Source of the DNA: Bacteroidales bacterium
GTDB taxonomy: Bacteria > Bacteroidota > Bacteroidia > Bacteroidales > UBA932
Length of the DNA: 64,000 nucleotides
NCBI GenBank assembly: GCA_017473705.1
Contig: JAFUJQ010000050.1
Span: 1 to 64,000, forward strand
Reading direction: 5' to 3'
Shown here: positions 48,489-57,008 of the stretch, one piece after another
Layout: each line of letters starts with the position of its first letter
Position numbering within the stretch: the stretch's first letter is position 1
The notes under the pieces: model-generated
Databases searched by the model: none
Told to the model about the DNA's origin: nothing
What the model saw: only the letters and a program-made list of their open reading frames with translations
Position numbers and translations under genes: made by a program

Positions 48489-48552
48489 ATGAAATATGCT
48501 TTGACCCGCTTAGACCGGGTTGTGAAATCGGTTTTCACAAACTACAAATATA
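48489..48552 (-). promoter_or_regulatory. metH leader with two hairpins
   Basis: On the minus strand TATATTTG (48552-48545) is a likely -7 box. The leader then forms an 8-bp stem TTGTGAAA/TTTCACAA (48540-48520) and a second stem ACCCG/CGGGT (48520-48504) ending 15 bases before the ATG. It does not match the SAM or cobalamin riboswitch consensus I know. A protein site or RBS-masking hairpin is possible. No clear -33 box was found. Confidence 0.45.
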
Positions 48553-48599
48553 GACATAATTCATCAATATTCATAGATGGCGCGTATATCCCTGATGTT

Positions 48600-48682
48600 C
48601 AGCGTGTTGTTAAAAGCTCGTGCTCCCTTTGGGGAGCACGAGCTTTTGGTAATGTGTTGATACTCAGATGTATGAGCGCCAG
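48600..48682 (+). repeat. dispersed hairpin element, copy 2
   Basis: CAGCGTGTTG, then the stem, then a 25-base spacer and ATGAGCGCCAG, as in copy 1 at 270-352. Here the stem is longer (AAAAGCTCGTGCTCCC with its complement). The element ends four bases before the stop codon of mmdB. Confidence 0.65.
48612..48648 (-). terminator. probable mmdB terminator formed by repeat copy 2
   Basis: AAAAGCTCGTGCTCCC at 48612-48627 and GGGAGCACGAGCTTTT pair perfectly around a small loop. On the minus strand the stem ends in TTTT followed by AAC, so it is a fair terminator for the mmd operon. Confidence 0.55.
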
Positions 48683-48685
48683 CGA

Positions 48686-49828
48686 TTATCCGAGGAAACT
48701 GAGGAGGATGCCGGCTGCTACGGCTGAGCCGATGACTCCGGCGACGTTTGGTGCCATGGCGTGCATCAGCAGATGATTGCTCGGGTCGAATTCTCTGCCG
48801 ACGTTCTGGGAGACTCGTGCTGCGTCAGGGACGGCGGACACTCCGGCATTTCCAATGAGAGGGTTGATCTTGTTGCCTTCCTTGCAGAACAGGTTCATAA
48901 TCTTGGCGAAACCGACGCCGCAGATGGTTGCTATTATGAATGACATCAGACCCAGAGCGAAGATCTTGACCGATGTCGTTGTCAGGAATACATCTGCCTG
49001 TGTCGAGCAGCCTACTGTTACTCCGATCAGTATGGTCACAACATCGATGAGCGGACCGCGTGCTGTCTCAGCCAGGCGCTTGGTAACTCCACTTTCCTTC
49101 AATAGGTTGCCGAAGAACAGCATTCCAAGCAGTGGCATGCCTGAAGGCACAATGAGGGCTGTGAGTATGAAACCGACGATAGGGAAGATGATCTTCTCCT
49201 TCTGACTTACCGGCCTTGGGGTCTTCATACGTATGAGACGCTCTTTTTTCGTTGTCATCAGAAGCATGATCGGACGCTGGATCACAGGCACAAGGGCCAT
49301 GTATGAGTATGCCGACACAGCGATGGCTCCCATCAGGTGCGGGGCAAGCTTTGATGACAGGAAGATGGCTGTCGGGCCGTCAGCGCCGCCGATGATGCCG
49401 ATCGCTCCTGACTCGGCTGGTGTGAAGCCCAGGTGAAGAGCTACGACATATGCTCCGAAAATTCCTATCTGCGCTGCGGCTCCGATCAGGAGCAGACGCG
49501 GCTGCGAGATCAGTGACGAGAAGTCTGTCATGGCTCCTATCCCAAGGAAGATCAGAGGGGGATACCAGCCCTTCTGAACACCTTGATAGAGGATGTTCAT
49601 TACGGATCCCTGTTCATATATGCCTATCTGAAGCCCTTCTGTGAAAGGAATGTTGCCTATGATCATGCCGAAGCCGATAGGTACCAGAAGCAGTGGCTCC
49701 CAGTCCTTCTTTATGGCGACCGTGATGAAGGCTACGCCGATGGCGATCATCACGACATGCTGCCACGTCATATTTGCGAAGCCTGTGTATTGCAGGAACT
49801 GCTGCAGGCTTTCTATAACTGTATGCAT
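48686..49828 (-). CDS. mmdB: Na+-translocating decarboxylase beta subunit
   Basis: The membrane subunit that moves Na+ during decarboxylation of carboxybiotin, 380 residues with about nine to eleven helices. The conserved aspartate D150 is in GIIGGADGPTAIF, and NAGVSAVPDAARVSQ forms the second re-entrant signature. It belongs with the biotin carrier, delta and carboxyltransferase genes upstream, which together make a methylmalonyl-CoA decarboxylase. It starts four bases after the biotin carrier gene. Confidence 0.93.
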   Translation of the reverse strand: MHTVIESLQQFLQYTGFANMTWQHVVMIAIGVAFITVAIKKDWEPLLLVPIGFGMIIGNIPFTEGLQIGIYEQGSVMNILYQGVQKGWYPPLIFLGIGAMTDFSSLISQPRLLLIGAAAQIGIFGAYVVALHLGFTPAESGAIGIIGGADGPTAIFLSSKLAPHLMGAIAVSAYSYMALVPVIQRPIMLLMTTKKERLIRMKTPRPVSQKEKIIFPIVGFILTALIVPSGMPLLGMLFFGNLLKESGVTKRLAETARGPLIDVVTILIGVTVGCSTQADVFLTTTSVKIFALGLMSFIIATICGVGFAKIMNLFCKEGNKINPLIGNAGVSAVPDAARVSQNVGREFDPSNHLLMHAMAPNVAGVIGSAVAAGILLSFLG

Positions 49829-49832
49829 AATA

Positions 49833-50261
49833 CTATCCTATAGTAACTATTGCTGCTCCTTCGAGTACTGAATCTCCCTTTGCTACATTCACAGCTGTAA
49901 CTGTTCCGTCTGACTCTGCCTGGATCTCGTTTTCCATCTTCATGGCTTCGAGTATGGCTACGACCTGACCGGCCTTGACCGCATCTCCGACATTGACTTT
50001 CACTGCGATGATCACGCCTGGAAGCGGTGATGTGACTGCTTTGCCACCTGTTGCCGGCTTGGCCGCAGGAGCAGCGGGCTGCGGAGCCGCTGCAGGAGCT
50101 GGTGCCGCAGGATTGACCTGCTGAACTGGCTCTGCCGGAGCATTTTCCATCTCCACCTGATATGGTGTGCCGTTTACAGTGACATCTGCGATGTTTCCTG
50201 ACACTGAATTTACAGCGACATTGTATTCGTTTCCGTTGATCTTGAACTTATACTGTTTCAT
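49833..50261 (-). CDS. mmdC: biotin carrier subunit of the decarboxylase
   Basis: A 142-residue biotin acceptor protein. The N-terminal 40 residues form a small domain, residues about 42-72 are a Pro/Ala-rich hinge (APAPAAAPQPAAPAA), and the lipoyl/biotinyl domain carries the biotinylated lysine K108 in EAMKMENE. It shuttles CO2 from the carboxyltransferase MmdA to MmdB. It shares one base with the delta gene upstream. Confidence 0.93.
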   Translation of the reverse strand: MKQYKFKINGNEYNVAVNSVSGNIADVTVNGTPYQVEMENAPAEPVQQVNPAAPAPAAAPQPAAPAAKPATGGKAVTSPLPGVIIAVKVNVGDAVKAGQVVAILEAMKMENEIQAESDGTVTAVNVAKGDSVLEGAAIVTIG

Positions 50262-50650
50262 TATTTTTTTCTTTTTATTGTTATGATATAGCTTTCGTTG
50301 TCGTGGACTGTGTCGTTGAGGTACTGGTGCAGCGCAAGTCCTATGGCTGCATATGTTTCTCCGTTGAGCTCTTGGTCGAGCGCCATAGCGATTGCCACAG
50401 CTTCCTCTTCGGAAGGCCTGCCTTTGGACGTCGCCTTTCTCTTGAAGCGGCAGGCGAGGCTCTTCCAGTCAAACTTGCCGTTGACAGCCTTGCCGACGAA
50501 TGTGTATGCAAAGTACAGCACTACAAGAGCCGTGAATACAACTGCGACTGAGACGACGGTGATGATGATCCCGTGAGGGTCTCTTGCCGCCATTTCAGCG
50601 CTTTTGCGCACAACGTTCTCCGACACCTGCAATAACATGAATGTATCCAT
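50261..50650 (-). CDS. mmdD: decarboxylase delta subunit (OadG-like)
   Basis: A 129-residue protein with one membrane helix (about residues 27-50) and a charged C-terminal part. Its place between carboxyltransferase and biotin carrier, plus the single N-terminal anchor, fit the OadG/MmdD role of assembling the complex. The segment EEEAVAIAMALDQELNGETYAAIGLALHQ is spelled here in two parts: EEEAVAIAMALDQ and AAIGLALHQYL. Sequence conservation in this family is low, so the assignment leans on context. Confidence 0.8.
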   Translation of the reverse strand: MDTFMLLQVSENVVRKSAEMAARDPHGIIITVVSVAVVFTALVVLYFAYTFVGKAVNGKFDWKSLACRFKRKATSKGRPSEEEAVAIAMALDQELNGETYAAIGLALHQYLNDTVHDNESYIITIKRKK

Positions 50651-50661
50651 ACCTTATATTA

Positions 50662-52173
50662 TTAAAGTGGGAGGTTGTCGTGTTTCTTCCAAGGATTTTC
50701 CTGCTTCTTCTCTGCCAGCTGCTCCAGCGCACGGATCACGCGGAATCTGGTGTTGCGCGGTTCTATGATATCATCGATATATCCGTAGCTTGCCGCATTG
50801 TACGGGTTGCAGAACAGGTCGTTGTATTCCTTGGCTTCAATGTTCTTAAGGATCTCAACCGCTCCTTCGGCACCCATCACGGCGATGTTCGCAGAAGGCC
50901 ATGCATAGTTGATGTCTCCGCGCAACTGCTTGCAGCTCATTGTGATATGCGCTCCGCCATAAGACTTTCTCAATGTGACCGTAACCTTAGGCACTGTTGC
51001 TTCTCCATATGCATAAAGCAGTTTCGCTCCATGCGTGATTATGCCGCCATATTCCTGCTGCGTTCCGCAAAGGAACCCCGGCACATCAACCAATGTTACG
51101 AGTGGAATGTTGAATGCGTCACAGAAGCGCACGAAACGAGCGGCCTTGCGTGAAGCATTGATGTCAAGCACTCCGGCAAGAATCTTAGGCTGGTTTGCCA
51201 CAATGCCCACAGACCTTCCGTTCATATGTGCAAATCCTACTATGATGTTCTTCGCCCAGCTCTTGTGAACCTCGAGGAACTTGCCGTCATCGACTATGCT
51301 GCCGATTACCTGGTACATGTCATAAGCCTTGTTGGGATTGTCAGGGATTATCTCGTTCAATGCGTCATCGACACGTCCTGCCGGGTCGTTGGTTTCGACA
51401 GACGGAGCCTGCTCACGATTGTTTGAAGGCAGGAAGCTGAGCAGCGCCTTGATGGTTGCGATGCCCTCCTGCTCGTTCTCAGCAGCAAAATGCGCTACGC
51501 CGCTCTTTGTTCCGTGCACGCTCGCTCCGCCGAGCTCCTCTTGTGTGACAGTCTCGCCGGTTACGGTTTTTACAACGCCAGGACCAGTCAGGAACATATA
51601 AGATGTGTCCTTGATCATCACAGTGAAGTCAGTCAAGGCAGGGGAGTATACCGCACCTCCGGCACATGGACCGAAAATCCCGGAAATCTGAGGAATGACA
51701 CCTGAAGCAAGGATGTTCCTTTCGAAGATCTCTCCGAATCCGGCCAGTGAGCATATGCCTTCCTGGATACGTGCTCCGCCAGAATCGTTGATGCCTATGA
51801 AAGGCGCTCCGTTGCGGACTGCCATGTCCATGACCTTGCAGATCTTCTGTGCCATGGTCTCTGACATTGAGCCGCCTGCTACTGTGAAATCCTGTGCGAA
51901 CACATATACAAGACGGCCGTCTATGGTGCCCATTCCGGTCACTACTCCATCACCTTCAAATTTGGTCTTTTCCATTCCGAAGTTGCTGCAACGATGCTGG
52001 ACGAACATGTCGAACTCCTCGAAGCTGCCTTCGTCAAGAAGCATCGCGATCCTCTCGCGTGCCGTGAACTTGCCCTTGGCGTGCTGCGCATCGATGCGCT
52101 TCTGTCCACCGCCCATGCGCGCAGAGGCGCGACGTTCTACAAGTTCCTTGATCTTTTCGTGTTGAATACTCAT
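50662..52173 (-). CDS. mmdA: methylmalonyl-CoA decarboxylase carboxyltransferase subunit (acyl-CoA carboxylase beta type)
   Basis: A crotonase-fold carboxyltransferase, 503 residues. [50 protein letters not shown] and [15 protein letters not shown] are all present, as is the C-terminal [11 protein letters not shown]. It transfers CO2 from methylmalonyl-CoA to biotin on MmdC, yielding propionyl-CoA in the succinate-propionate pathway. A propionyl-CoA carboxylase role cannot be excluded from this subunit alone, but mmdD-C-B downstream support the Na+ pump. Confidence 0.93.
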   Translation of the reverse strand: MSIQHEKIKELVERRASARMGGGQKRIDAQHAKGKFTARERIAMLLDEGSFEEFDMFVQHRCSNFGMEKTKFEGDGVVTGMGTIDGRLVYVFAQDFTVAGGSMSETMAQKICKVMDMAVRNGAPFIGINDSGGARIQEGICSLAGFGEIFERNILASGVIPQISGIFGPCAGGAVYSPALTDFTVMIKDTSYMFLTGPGVVKTVTGETVTQEELGGASVHGTKSGVAHFAAENEQEGIATIKALLSFLPSNNREQAPSVETNDPAGRVDDALNEIIPDNPNKAYDMYQVIGSIVDDGKFLEVHKSWAKNIIVGFAHMNGRSVGIVANQPKILAGVLDINASRKAARFVRFCDAFNIPLVTLVDVPGFLCGTQQEYGGIITHGAKLLYAYGEATVPKVTVTLRKSYGGAHITMSCKQLRGDINYAWPSANIAVMGAEGAVEILKNIEAKEYNDLFCNPYNAASYGYIDDIIEPRNTRFRVIRALEQLAEKKQENPWKKHDNLPL

Positions 52174-52196
52174 ATAAATATTTTTTTCATCCTTGG

Positions 52197-52225
52197 CAAA
52201 GTTAACATTTTTTTGATGTGGGCAA
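52197..52225 (-). promoter_or_regulatory. promoter of the mmd operon
   Basis: On the minus strand TAACTTTG (52204-52197) is a good -7 box, with TTG at 52225-52223 after an 18-base spacer. The perfect palindrome GGCAAG/CTTGCC at 52221-52238 overlaps the -33 region and could be an operator. Confidence 0.6.
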
Positions 52226-52312
52226 GTAAAACCTTGCCACAGATGACCTTATTACGCCGCAATAATGCTCTGTGTGGTGAAAACTCACGAATTTGGGGCG
52301 GAATTATGATAT

Positions 52313-52350
52313 AAAGATGGCCGGCAATCAACGATTACCGGCCATCTTTT
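52313..52350 (-). terminator. yebC terminator
   Basis: AAAGATGGCCGG at 52313-52324 pairs perfectly with CCGGCCATCTTT at 52338-52349, with further pairing inside. It lies 16 bases past the yebC stop; the T-run is better on the plus strand. Confidence 0.75.
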
Positions 52351-52366
52351 AGTTATTTATCCGAAA

Positions 52367-53098
52367 TTACGGCTGCATTGTAGTGTATACGTTCTGTACG
52401 TCATCATCCTCCTCGATGCGCTCGATGAGCTTCTCGACATCAGCTTTTGCCTCACCCTCAAGAACCTTGAGCTCTACGTTAGGGAGACGTGTGAACTCAG
52501 CTGCAACAAGCTCATAGCCATTCTCTTCGATCCATTTCTGGATGCCGTTGAAGGCTGTGAACTCACCGTAAAGCACGATTTCAGTCTCTTCGTTGTCGTT
52601 CTCCTCCTCGAAGATCTCCTCTACGCCATAGTCGATGAGCTCAAGCTCAAGCTCCTCAAGGTCGTATGGGTTTGAGGTCTTCATGCGGAACATGCACTTG
52701 CGGTCGAACATATAGTCAACGCTGCCTGAAGTTCCAAGCGATCCGCCGCTCTTAGTGAAGTATGAACGTACGTTAGCCACAGTACGGTTGTTGTTATCGG
52801 TAGCTGCCTCTACGAGAACTGCGATACCATGAGGACCGTATCCCTCGAATACTACCTCCTTGTAATCTGCCTGGTCCTTGTCGGTCGCTCTCTTGATGGC
52901 GCGCTCGATGTTGTCCTTAGGCATGTTCTCGCTGCGTGCAGTCTGGATGAGCGCGCGGAGACGTGGGTTACCTGTCACGTCAGCGCCACCCTGCTTTACA
53001 GCGATAGTGATTTCCTTTCCGATCTTGGTGAAGACGCGGGCCATGTGACCCCATCTTTTGAACTTTCTCTCTTTGCGGAACTCAAATGCTCTTCCCAT
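52367..53098 (-). CDS. yebC: YebC/PmpR family protein
   Basis: A 243-residue protein of the YebC family, known as a transcription regulator and, in more recent work, a translation factor helping at proline stretches. MGRAFEFRKERKFKRWGHM is the Bacteroidetes form of the N-terminus; NPRLRALIQTARSENMPKDNIERAI and FEGYGPHGIAVLVEAATDN follow. The acidic central part (FEEENDNEETEI) is usual. It starts 13 bases after the TPR protein gene and shares its promoter. Confidence 0.96.
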   Translation of the reverse strand: MGRAFEFRKERKFKRWGHMARVFTKIGKEITIAVKQGGADVTGNPRLRALIQTARSENMPKDNIERAIKRATDKDQADYKEVVFEGYGPHGIAVLVEAATDNNNRTVANVRSYFTKSGGSLGTSGSVDYMFDRKCMFRMKTSNPYDLEELELELIDYGVEEIFEEENDNEETEIVLYGEFTAFNGIQKWIEENGYELVAAEFTRLPNVELKVLEGEAKADVEKLIERIEEDDDVQNVYTTMQP

Positions 53099-53111
53099 AA
53101 TCCTTCAAAAA

Positions 53112-53792
53112 TTATTTAGCCTCGATGCGGCTGATGTACTTGTCAACGTCGTAAGCCTGCATAGACATAGGATACTTCTCCTTGATCTGCTTGTAGTATC
53201 CGAGTGCCTTGTCGTTCTGGCCGAGCTTTTCAGCAACGAGACCTGCGTCAAGGAGGTACTCGGCTGCAAATGCGTTGTCGCCCTCAGCAACAGCCTTCTC
53301 GAAATATCCGAGAGCTGCGTTGTAGTCCTCGAGGTTTACATAGCAGTCGCCGATGCATGCAAGAGCACGCGCAGCGAGGATCTCGTCTTTTCCATTGTAT
53401 GCCTGGAGATACTTGATTGCAGACTCGTAGTTCTTGAGGTAGAACTCGCAGACACCTGCGTAGAAGTTTACAGACTTTCCAGCCTTGTTGCCATACTCCT
53501 TTGCGATCTGCTCGAATCCGAGGACGTTGCCGTCACCGTAGAGAGCAAGCGCATATCCTGTAGAGTCAGCTGCGTTGCGGAAGTTCTCCTCAGCGAATGC
53601 CATCTGTCCCTGTGCCTCCTCAACCTTAGGCTGATGGATGAACTTGTGCCAGCAGAAGAATGCAGCGCAAGCTACGATGATGCCTCCGATGATATAAAGG
53701 AGGGTCTTCTTGTTCTCATTGAAGAACTGCTCTGTCTTTGAAACTGCCTCGACTACCGCCTCAGCCCTTTCGTTTTTGATTTCTTTAGCCAT
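53112..53792 (-). CDS. membrane-anchored TPR protein
   Basis: A 226-residue protein with a cytoplasmic N-terminus, one membrane helix (about residues 30-50: LLYIIGGIIVACAAFFCW) and a periplasmic TPR domain with repeats such as KNYESAIKYLQAY, EDYNAALGYFEKA and NDKALGYYKQIKEKYP. The layout resembles YfgM, an ancillary partner of the Sec/PpiD system, but similarity is structural. It is followed by yebC. Confidence 0.85.
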   Translation of the reverse strand: MAKEIKNERAEAVVEAVSKTEQFFNENKKTLLYIIGGIIVACAAFFCWHKFIHQPKVEEAQGQMAFAEENFRNAADSTGYALALYGDGNVLGFEQIAKEYGNKAGKSVNFYAGVCEFYLKNYESAIKYLQAYNGKDEILAARALACIGDCYVNLEDYNAALGYFEKAVAEGDNAFAAEYLLDAGLVAEKLGQNDKALGYYKQIKEKYPMSMQAYDVDKYISRIEAK

Positions 53793-53855
53793 ATCTTAAT
53801 AGTATTATATTTGTCTACATTCATGGGTGCACAATAGCGCCCGAAAAACAGGCGG

Positions 53856-53886
53856 CAAATTTATAAAAAAATGTCCAAACTCGCAA
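53856..53886 (-). promoter_or_regulatory. promoter of the TPR-yebC operon
   Basis: On the minus strand TTG (53886-53884), a 20-base spacer and TAAATTTG (53863-53856). The leader is about 60 bases. On the plus strand TACTTTTG at 53905-53912 is a possible -7 box for the divergent small gene. Confidence 0.65.
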
Positions 53887-53931
53887 TATTGTTGAAAAAT
53901 TGACTACTTTTGCGCCCGTTTAAGTAGTGTG

Positions 53932-54318
53932 ATGTACAGAAATACCTTGATATCTATGGCCGTCCTGGCCTTTTTATGCCTTCTTTCCATCAATGAAAGG
54001 GAGGCTGTCAATTGTCTTGTGTCTGATGTACATCCATTCTGTCTGGCAGAAGCCGTTGCTGATTTTCATCCGGATTATGGCGATGCCGATGCTCTTGCAC
54101 CTGCGTCCACAGGTACATCCGCTTCGGAAGTCAAGAATCCAAGAGGCTCGAGAATGCCGGTCAAGAGAAGTCACTGCAGTTCTTCAATGACCCGCAGCAA
54201 AGTTTCCATTAACACCATATCGTGCGACCTGAAGGTGTTTTCGCGCGTTCTTCTCTATCCGTCCGGAAAGGAGAAGACAGACCATCATCTGATCAGTCTG
54301 AGGAAACTCATCATTTAG
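53932..54318 (+). CDS. small exported protein of unknown function
   Basis: A 128-residue protein starting MYRNTLISMAVLAFLCLLS, a probable signal peptide or membrane anchor. The rest is polar with no recognised domain: HPDYGDADALAPASTGTSA, then a basic stretch NPRGSRMPVKRSHC. It has three or four cysteines and a Lys/Arg-rich end. A TACTTTTG box at 53905-53912 lies 20 bases upstream, in favour of a real gene. It precedes nhaA by 47 bases. The coding evidence is moderate. Confidence 0.5.
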   Translation: MYRNTLISMAVLAFLCLLSINEREAVNCLVSDVHPFCLAEAVADFHPDYGDADALAPASTGTSASEVKNPRGSRMPVKRSHCSSSMTRSKVSINTISCDLKVFSRVLLYPSGKEKTDHHLISLRKLII

Positions 54319-54365
54319 CAGGGCTCTATCCGTATCTTATATTTTAACTTAACTTATTTATCACT

Positions 54366-55712
54366 ATGTCACATTCAAACTATAGTTTCTTGAGTAAATT
54401 CAAACGACACGTAAACTCAAGTATGGTGCTGATATTCTTCACCGTACTTGCCCTCATATGCGCCAATATCCCTGTAGTAAAGGATTGGTATTTCGGACTC
54501 TGGCAGAACGAAGTCATGTTCTCTGTCGGAAATTTCAATTTCTTCAGCCATAATGGTCATGCGATGAGCCTGGGAGCCGTCATCAATGACTTCCTGATGG
54601 CAATTTTCTTCCTCTCTGTAGGTCTTGAGATCAAGAGAGAGATCAGGGTTGGCGAACTCTCGACCAGAGAGAAGGCGCTTCTCCCTATAATCGGAGCCTG
54701 CGGCGGTATGCTCGTTCCTGTGCTTCTTTTCGCCCTTGTATGCCCGTCAGATGCTGCAATGCAGCGTGGACTTGCCATTCCGATGGCGACTGACATCGCA
54801 TTCTCACTCGGTGTCCTGGCTGTGTTCAAGACCAGAGTGCCTGTCGGACTCAAGGTATTCCTTGCAGCTCTTGCTGTGGCCGACGATCTCGGAGGCATAA
54901 TTGTAATTGCTCTTTTCTACTCTTCGAACATAAACATGATGTTCATGCTTCTATCAGCTGCCTGTGTTGCGCTGATGGTAGTTGCGAATATAATCAAGAT
55001 ACGTTCGAAAGCTTTCTATGTCACAGTCGGTCTCGTCCTTTGGTACATGATGCTCAATTCCGGAATTCATGCGACTATTTCCGGAGTGATCGTGGCATTC
55101 TGCATCCCTGCAACACTCAAGAAGGGTACAGGCCACTATCTCGAGCGTATCAGAAAGAATATCAATAAGTTCCCTGTGATCGAGGTGGACGATCTTCACA
55201 ACACTGTGGTGCTGACCAACGAGGAGATACATACTCTCAAGAGCATCGAGTCGGCTGCCGACAAGATGATCAGTCCGCTTCAGGATCTTGAGGACAACCT
55301 CCATTTCCTCATCAACTTCATAGTCATCCCGCTCTTCGCTTTCGCGAACGCCGGAATCGACCTCTCTCAGATGAGCATCGGAAGCCTCTTCTCAGGAGTA
55401 GGCCTTGCCGTAATGGTCGGCCTTGTAGTCGGCAAGTTTGTCGGAGTCTTCAGCTTCTCATGGCTTGCCGTGCGCCTCAAGGTGGTCACTTTGCCTGCCG
55501 GAGCAGACTGGAAGTCATTCGCAAGCGTTTGCGTGGTCTGCGGAATCGGCTTTACAGTGTCAATGTTCATTGCCGACCTGTCATACGCCGGTCTTGGCGC
55601 ATCTGGAGTCGCACTCCTCAATCAGGCGAAGCTTGGAGTCCTCTGCGGCTCGGTTGTTTCCGCCATCCTTGGATGCGTGCTTCTTAACAAGTTCCTTCCT
55701 GAGACCAAGTAG
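54366..55712 (+). CDS. nhaA: Na+/H+ antiporter NhaA
   Basis: A sodium-proton exchanger of 448 residues with about twelve helices. The ion-binding aspartates are visible: PMATDIAFSLG (Asp of the TD motif) and LAVADDLGGIIVIALFYS (the tandem Asp-Asp). A hydrophilic insertion between about residues 255 and 300 (NEEIHTLKSIESAADK) is common in Bacteroidetes members. It imports protons and exports Na+ and complements the Na+-pumping decarboxylase in the same region. Its stop abuts the convergent unknown gene. Confidence 0.96.
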   Translation: MSHSNYSFLSKFKRHVNSSMVLIFFTVLALICANIPVVKDWYFGLWQNEVMFSVGNFNFFSHNGHAMSLGAVINDFLMAIFFLSVGLEIKREIRVGELSTREKALLPIIGACGGMLVPVLLFALVCPSDAAMQRGLAIPMATDIAFSLGVLAVFKTRVPVGLKVFLAALAVADDLGGIIVIALFYSSNINMMFMLLSAACVALMVVANIIKIRSKAFYVTVGLVLWYMMLNSGIHATISGVIVAFCIPATLKKGTGHYLERIRKNINKFPVIEVDDLHNTVVLTNEEIHTLKSIESAADKMISPLQDLEDNLHFLINFIVIPLFAFANAGIDLSQMSIGSLFSGVGLAVMVGLVVGKFVGVFSFSWLAVRLKVVTLPAGADWKSFASVCVVCGIGFTVSMFIADLSYAGLGASGVALLNQAKLGVLCGSVVSAILGCVLLNKFLPETK

Positions 55713-56186
55713 TCAGGACAATACTTTTCTGCCGCTGCCCGCCTCGAGGACCGCTTCCTCCACGGCGGGCAGCGCTGCTTTTGCAACCTCTTCGCCCAGC
55801 AGTATCTCCTTCATCTGCGCTTTGTGGACTTTCAGACCCTGGCGCAGCTCAGAAATCATCCGTGGAAAAAAGCGGCTGAAGTCCTTGAAATTCTCACAGA
55901 TGTTTTCACAGCTGAACATGATGGTCTTGCTGTCTTCAAGAATCGCCGGCTTCACCATGAAGCATTTCAGCATGCACATGTTCGATGCTTCAAGGAAATT
56001 GTCATATGCATCTTCATCGATTCTGAAGAATACCCTGACCGACAGGATGCCTTCCTCGTATTCCAGCACAGCCATGTTTCCGTCCAGTTCGAAGAGTATG
56101 TGAGTCTTCTCGAATTGCGGGTAGTATCTTTCTTCCATCAGATATCTGAATATTCTTCTGAATGTAAGTCCGTTTCTCTTTTCCAT
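55713..56186 (-). CDS. uncharacterised small acidic protein, possibly YbjN-like
   Basis: A 157-residue protein with no signal peptide or membrane helix. The core pattern, EKTHILFELDGNMAVLEYEEG followed by VFFRIDEDAYDNFLEASN, resembles the beta-strand/helix alternation of YbjN or type III chaperone folds, but this is a weak structural guess. It has several cysteines. The gene is convergent with nhaA and abuts it. No operon partner. Confidence 0.6.
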   Translation of the reverse strand: MEKRNGLTFRRIFRYLMEERYYPQFEKTHILFELDGNMAVLEYEEGILSVRVFFRIDEDAYDNFLEASNMCMLKCFMVKPAILEDSKTIMFSCENICENFKDFSRFFPRMISELRQGLKVHKAQMKEILLGEEVAKAALPAVEEAVLEAGSGRKVLS

Positions 56187-56303
56187 AATTCAGTCTTTTG
56201 CAGTCCGTCAAAACATATATGATACCTGACACGATTTCCATGGATGATTTTTTCATTTTTTAGAAATATTTTTTTTAAATTTGGTGGATTTTAAAAGTGA
56301 ATC

Positions 56304-57005
56304 ATGAGGCACGTCATATTTCCGGACAACAGATGCAGGAGTCTCGCATTCTATCTCGCCGCAGAAGATTATGTGGCGAGGAATGTAGACGGCGAGTGCT
56401 TCTTTGTCTGGCGTGTGCAGCCGACTGTCATCATCGGCCGCAATCAGGTCCTTGAAAATGAGGTGAATATGGATTATTGCCTCAAGGCCGGCGTCCAAAT
56501 CGTCCGTCGCAAGAGCGGAGGCGGCTGCGTATACTCCGATATGGGCAATCTCATGATTTCATATATCTCCGGCAGGGGAGAGGTATCAGCGGTCTTTGAC
56601 AGGTATATGTCTGCATTGGCCGCGTCTTTATGTTCCATAGGCCTTCCTGCGGTGGCTTCAGAACGTAATGACATAATGGTGGACGGGAGGAAGGTGAGCG
56701 GCAACGCGTTTCATCAGCTGCCGGACCGCAGTATAGTCCATGGGACTTTGCTTTATTCGACTGACCTTGACGCTCTGACCGAGGCAATACGGCCTCCTGT
56801 AGAGAAACTTCAAAGACATGGCGTAGAGTCAGTCAGACAAAGGGTTGTGAATCTTTCTGATTACAAGGACGTGAGTCCTGTGCTGGCTTCAGCCGAAAGC
56901 CTGGAGAATCATCTGGTATCATGGTTTACAGATGGAGAAATCACCTTGACTCCGGGTCAGATGGCGGCAATAGAAGAGATTGAAAAGGAATATCAAATAT
57001 ATTGA
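56304..57005 (+). CDS. lplA: lipoate-protein ligase A family
   Basis: Attaches lipoate (or octanoate-derived adenylate) to carrier proteins, 233 residues. VIIGRNQVLENEVN, the RRKSGGGCVYSD adenylate-site motif, and the lysine in DGRKVSGNAFHQ are clear. The C-terminal accessory domain is absent or reduced, which points to the short ligase/transferase class. It is three bases before gcvT, and its likely target is GcvH in the same locus. TAAATTTG at 56276-56283 is a likely -7 box. Confidence 0.9.
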   Translation: MRHVIFPDNRCRSLAFYLAAEDYVARNVDGECFFVWRVQPTVIIGRNQVLENEVNMDYCLKAGVQIVRRKSGGGCVYSDMGNLMISYISGRGEVSAVFDRYMSALAASLCSIGLPAVASERNDIMVDGRKVSGNAFHQLPDRSIVHGTLLYSTDLDALTEAIRPPVEKLQRHGVESVRQRVVNLSDYKDVSPVLASAESLENHLVSWFTDGEITLTPGQMAAIEEIEKEYQIY

Positions 57006-57008
57006 CAT

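Noticed and set aside
48686..52173. Oxaloacetate decarboxylase assignment for the Na+ pump
   Set aside because: The carboxyltransferase is of the acyl-CoA (crotonase-fold) type, not the pyruvate-carboxylase-like OadA type, so methylmalonyl-CoA decarboxylase fits better.
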